Assembly: GCA_965224105.1 (NCBI GenBank)
Contig: CBDCYH010000001.1
Coordinates: forward strand, 1,127,226 to 1,191,225
Length of the DNA stretch: 64,000 bases
Direction of reading: 5' to 3'
Source: CBDCYH01 sp965224105
GTDB taxonomy: Bacteria > Bacteroidota > Rhodothermia > Rhodothermales > JABDKH01
Below the pieces are notes generated by a model. That model ran no database searches, was not told the DNA's origin, and was given only the letters and a program-made list of their open reading frames with translations. The position numbers and the translations under genes are program-made. Positions within the stretch are counted from its first letter, which is position 1, and every line of letters starts with the position of its first letter. This document shows, in pieces, positions 63,089 to 64,000 of this stretch.

Positions 63089-63972
63089 CTATACCACATT
63101 GAATAAACCCACACAAGCGAAAATACCAGACAGTAAGCAAAGAGCAGCTGGCCGGTTTGTGCCAGAAGCTTGTTGTGTTCGTCGCCGGTTCGAGCGCGAG
63201 CGAGCCTCATCAGCAGGAATATTCCCGCAACGGGCACAAGCGCGGCTCCTAATACGACGAAGCGCCGGCCCATCACTGCGAGGAGAACGGGAATAGTTGC
63301 AGCCATGGCCAACATAGCCGCGTACAATTTCACCCCAGCGCTCCGCCCAAGTCTTACGACTAGCGTTTTCTTTCCTGCTTGCGAATCTTCGTTGACGTCC
63401 CTAATGTTGTTTACCAGCAGGATAGCCACCGCCAGACAGCCGGGGGCGATCCCAGCCAGGATAACCTCGCGCGATACTTCAAGCGTCTGCACGAAGTAAG
63501 TACCTGCTACCGCCACCGGGCCGAAAAATATCAGAACAAAAAGATCCGCGATTCCGAGATAGCTAAGTGAGTACCTCCCTGCTGTGTAAGTAAAACCAAA
63601 AAGAATGGAAAAAATTCCTATTACGACAATGGGCAACCCTCCCCTCCACATTAGGTAAGCGCCGGCGACGACTGCGAACGCAAAGGCTGCTATCGCTCCG
63701 GTTAACACTGCTTGAGGCTTGATAAGTCCGGCCTGTGTGACACGAGTAGGCCCTTTCCTCGCATGTGTGTCTGCGCCTTTTTTGAAATCAGCGTAGTCGT
63801 TGAAGAGATTAGTCCCGATTTGGATCGCGACGGCACTAAGCAGAGCCAAGGACGCTGAGAGGGCGTGGTGTTTTTCGGCGCCCATTGCCATCGCCGTGCC
63901 AACGACAACCGGACCAACCGCGGCAAGCAGAGTCTTGGGACGACTCGCAAGGATCCAGTGCTTGACCGCCAA
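63085..63972 (-). CDS. menA: 1,4-dihydroxy-2-naphthoate polyprenyltransferase
   Basis: 295 residues. It is an integral UbiA-family prenyltransferase with about eight or nine helices and the first Asp-rich motif NDYADFKKGAD (N58, D59, D62, D68). A second motif is NIRDVNEDSQAGKKTL. It attaches the polyprenyl tail, giving demethylmenaquinone. The start is TTG at 63972, fixed by an in-frame TAG 15 bases upstream; a weak GGGAAG ribosome site precedes it. menA is the first gene of the menA-menC-menE block. Confidence 0.93.
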   Translation of the reverse strand: MAVKHWILASRPKTLLAAVGPVVVGTAMAMGAEKHHALSASLALLSAVAIQIGTNLFNDYADFKKGADTHARKGPTRVTQAGLIKPQAVLTGAIAAFAFAVVAGAYLMWRGGLPIVVIGIFSILFGFTYTAGRYSLSYLGIADLFVLIFFGPVAVAGTYFVQTLEVSREVILAGIAPGCLAVAILLVNNIRDVNEDSQAGKKTLVVRLGRSAGVKLYAAMLAMAATIPVLLAVMGRRFVVLGAALVPVAGIFLLMRLARARTGDEHNKLLAQTGQLLFAYCLVFSLVWVYSMWYR

Positions 63973-64000
63973 CTTCCCTACGGTCTATATGGGAATTTTC

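Noticed and set aside
1..64000. Mobile elements, prophage genes, CRISPR arrays or rRNA/tRNA genes
   Set aside because: No transposase or integrase motifs, no repeat-spacer arrays, and no tRNA cloverleaf other than the tmRNA ends were seen.

Overview
The window is a densely packed, mostly housekeeping stretch of a Gram-negative bacterial chromosome. I place it in the Bacteroidota/FCB group, most likely near Rhodothermota, Balneolota or Chlorobi. The evidence is an S46 dipeptidyl-peptidase, a 30-residue AURKAIP1/COX24-type protein, a large OstA-like LptA beside lptB and lptC, TAnnTTTG-type -7 boxes before rpsF and fabI, menaquinone genes, many lipobox proteins, and a tmRNA tag (ANDYSYAMAA) that I recall as typical of Chlorobi/Rhodothermota. 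This placement is inference; no search was run. I see no phage, insertion sequence, CRISPR array, rRNA or tRNA. The one certain RNA gene is tmRNA.

Region by region. 1-10.3 kb: a carbohydrate-catabolism island. A left-truncated Gfo/Idh/MocA oxidoreductase faces an overlapping operon of ROK sugar kinase, SDR epimerase/dehydratase, DHDPS/NanA-fold lyase and M20 hydrolase. A secreted heparinase II/III-like lyase, a GAF-sigma54 activator and a surface lipoprotein lie on the opposite strand. 10.3-24 kb: a matrixin-like lipoprotein protease, a YkgJ cysteine-cluster protein, a PLP dehydratase, an MDR reductase, an amidohydrolase lipoprotein, a charged coiled-coil/GlsB stress cluster, dusB, an NPP-type phosphodiesterase lipoprotein, an AI-2E family transporter, a DinB protein, an NTF2-like protein and an M19 dipeptidase. 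24-36 kb: a FutA-like binding lipoprotein overlapping a PcrA/UvrD helicase gene, a CNT nucleoside transporter, a TonB-domain lipoprotein, NfeD, an L,D-transpeptidase, fabI, an orphan membrane protein, an inositol monophosphatase and a serine hydrolase with an Ig-like domain.

36-43 kb: a TPR protein, birA, coaX, udk, yaaA, a YtxH protein, the COX24-type mini-gene, an alpha/beta hydrolase, a structured non-coding stretch, a lipoprotein and ssrA. 43-50.6 kb: a DUF411 protein, a methyltransferase, the S46 peptidase, dsbD, rplI-rpsR-rpsF and prfA. 50.6-58.5 kb: glmS, a DAHP synthase, tyrS, lptB-lptA-lptC and a B3/4-domain protein. 58.6-60.7 kb: a partner-switching cassette (STAS antagonist, HATPase anti-sigma, receiver-PP2C phosphatase). 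60.7-64 kb: menE-menC-menA.

Genes are tightly packed: ATGA overlaps within operons and overlapping 3' ends between convergent genes are common. The least explained elements are the 0.7-5 kb catabolic operon with altered active-site motifs in two enzymes, the charged coiled-coil protein with an exact 30-residue-period repeat (17.0-17.7 kb), the hairpin-rich gap at 41.35-41.6 kb, and a paired 12-bp direct repeat just upstream of glmS.
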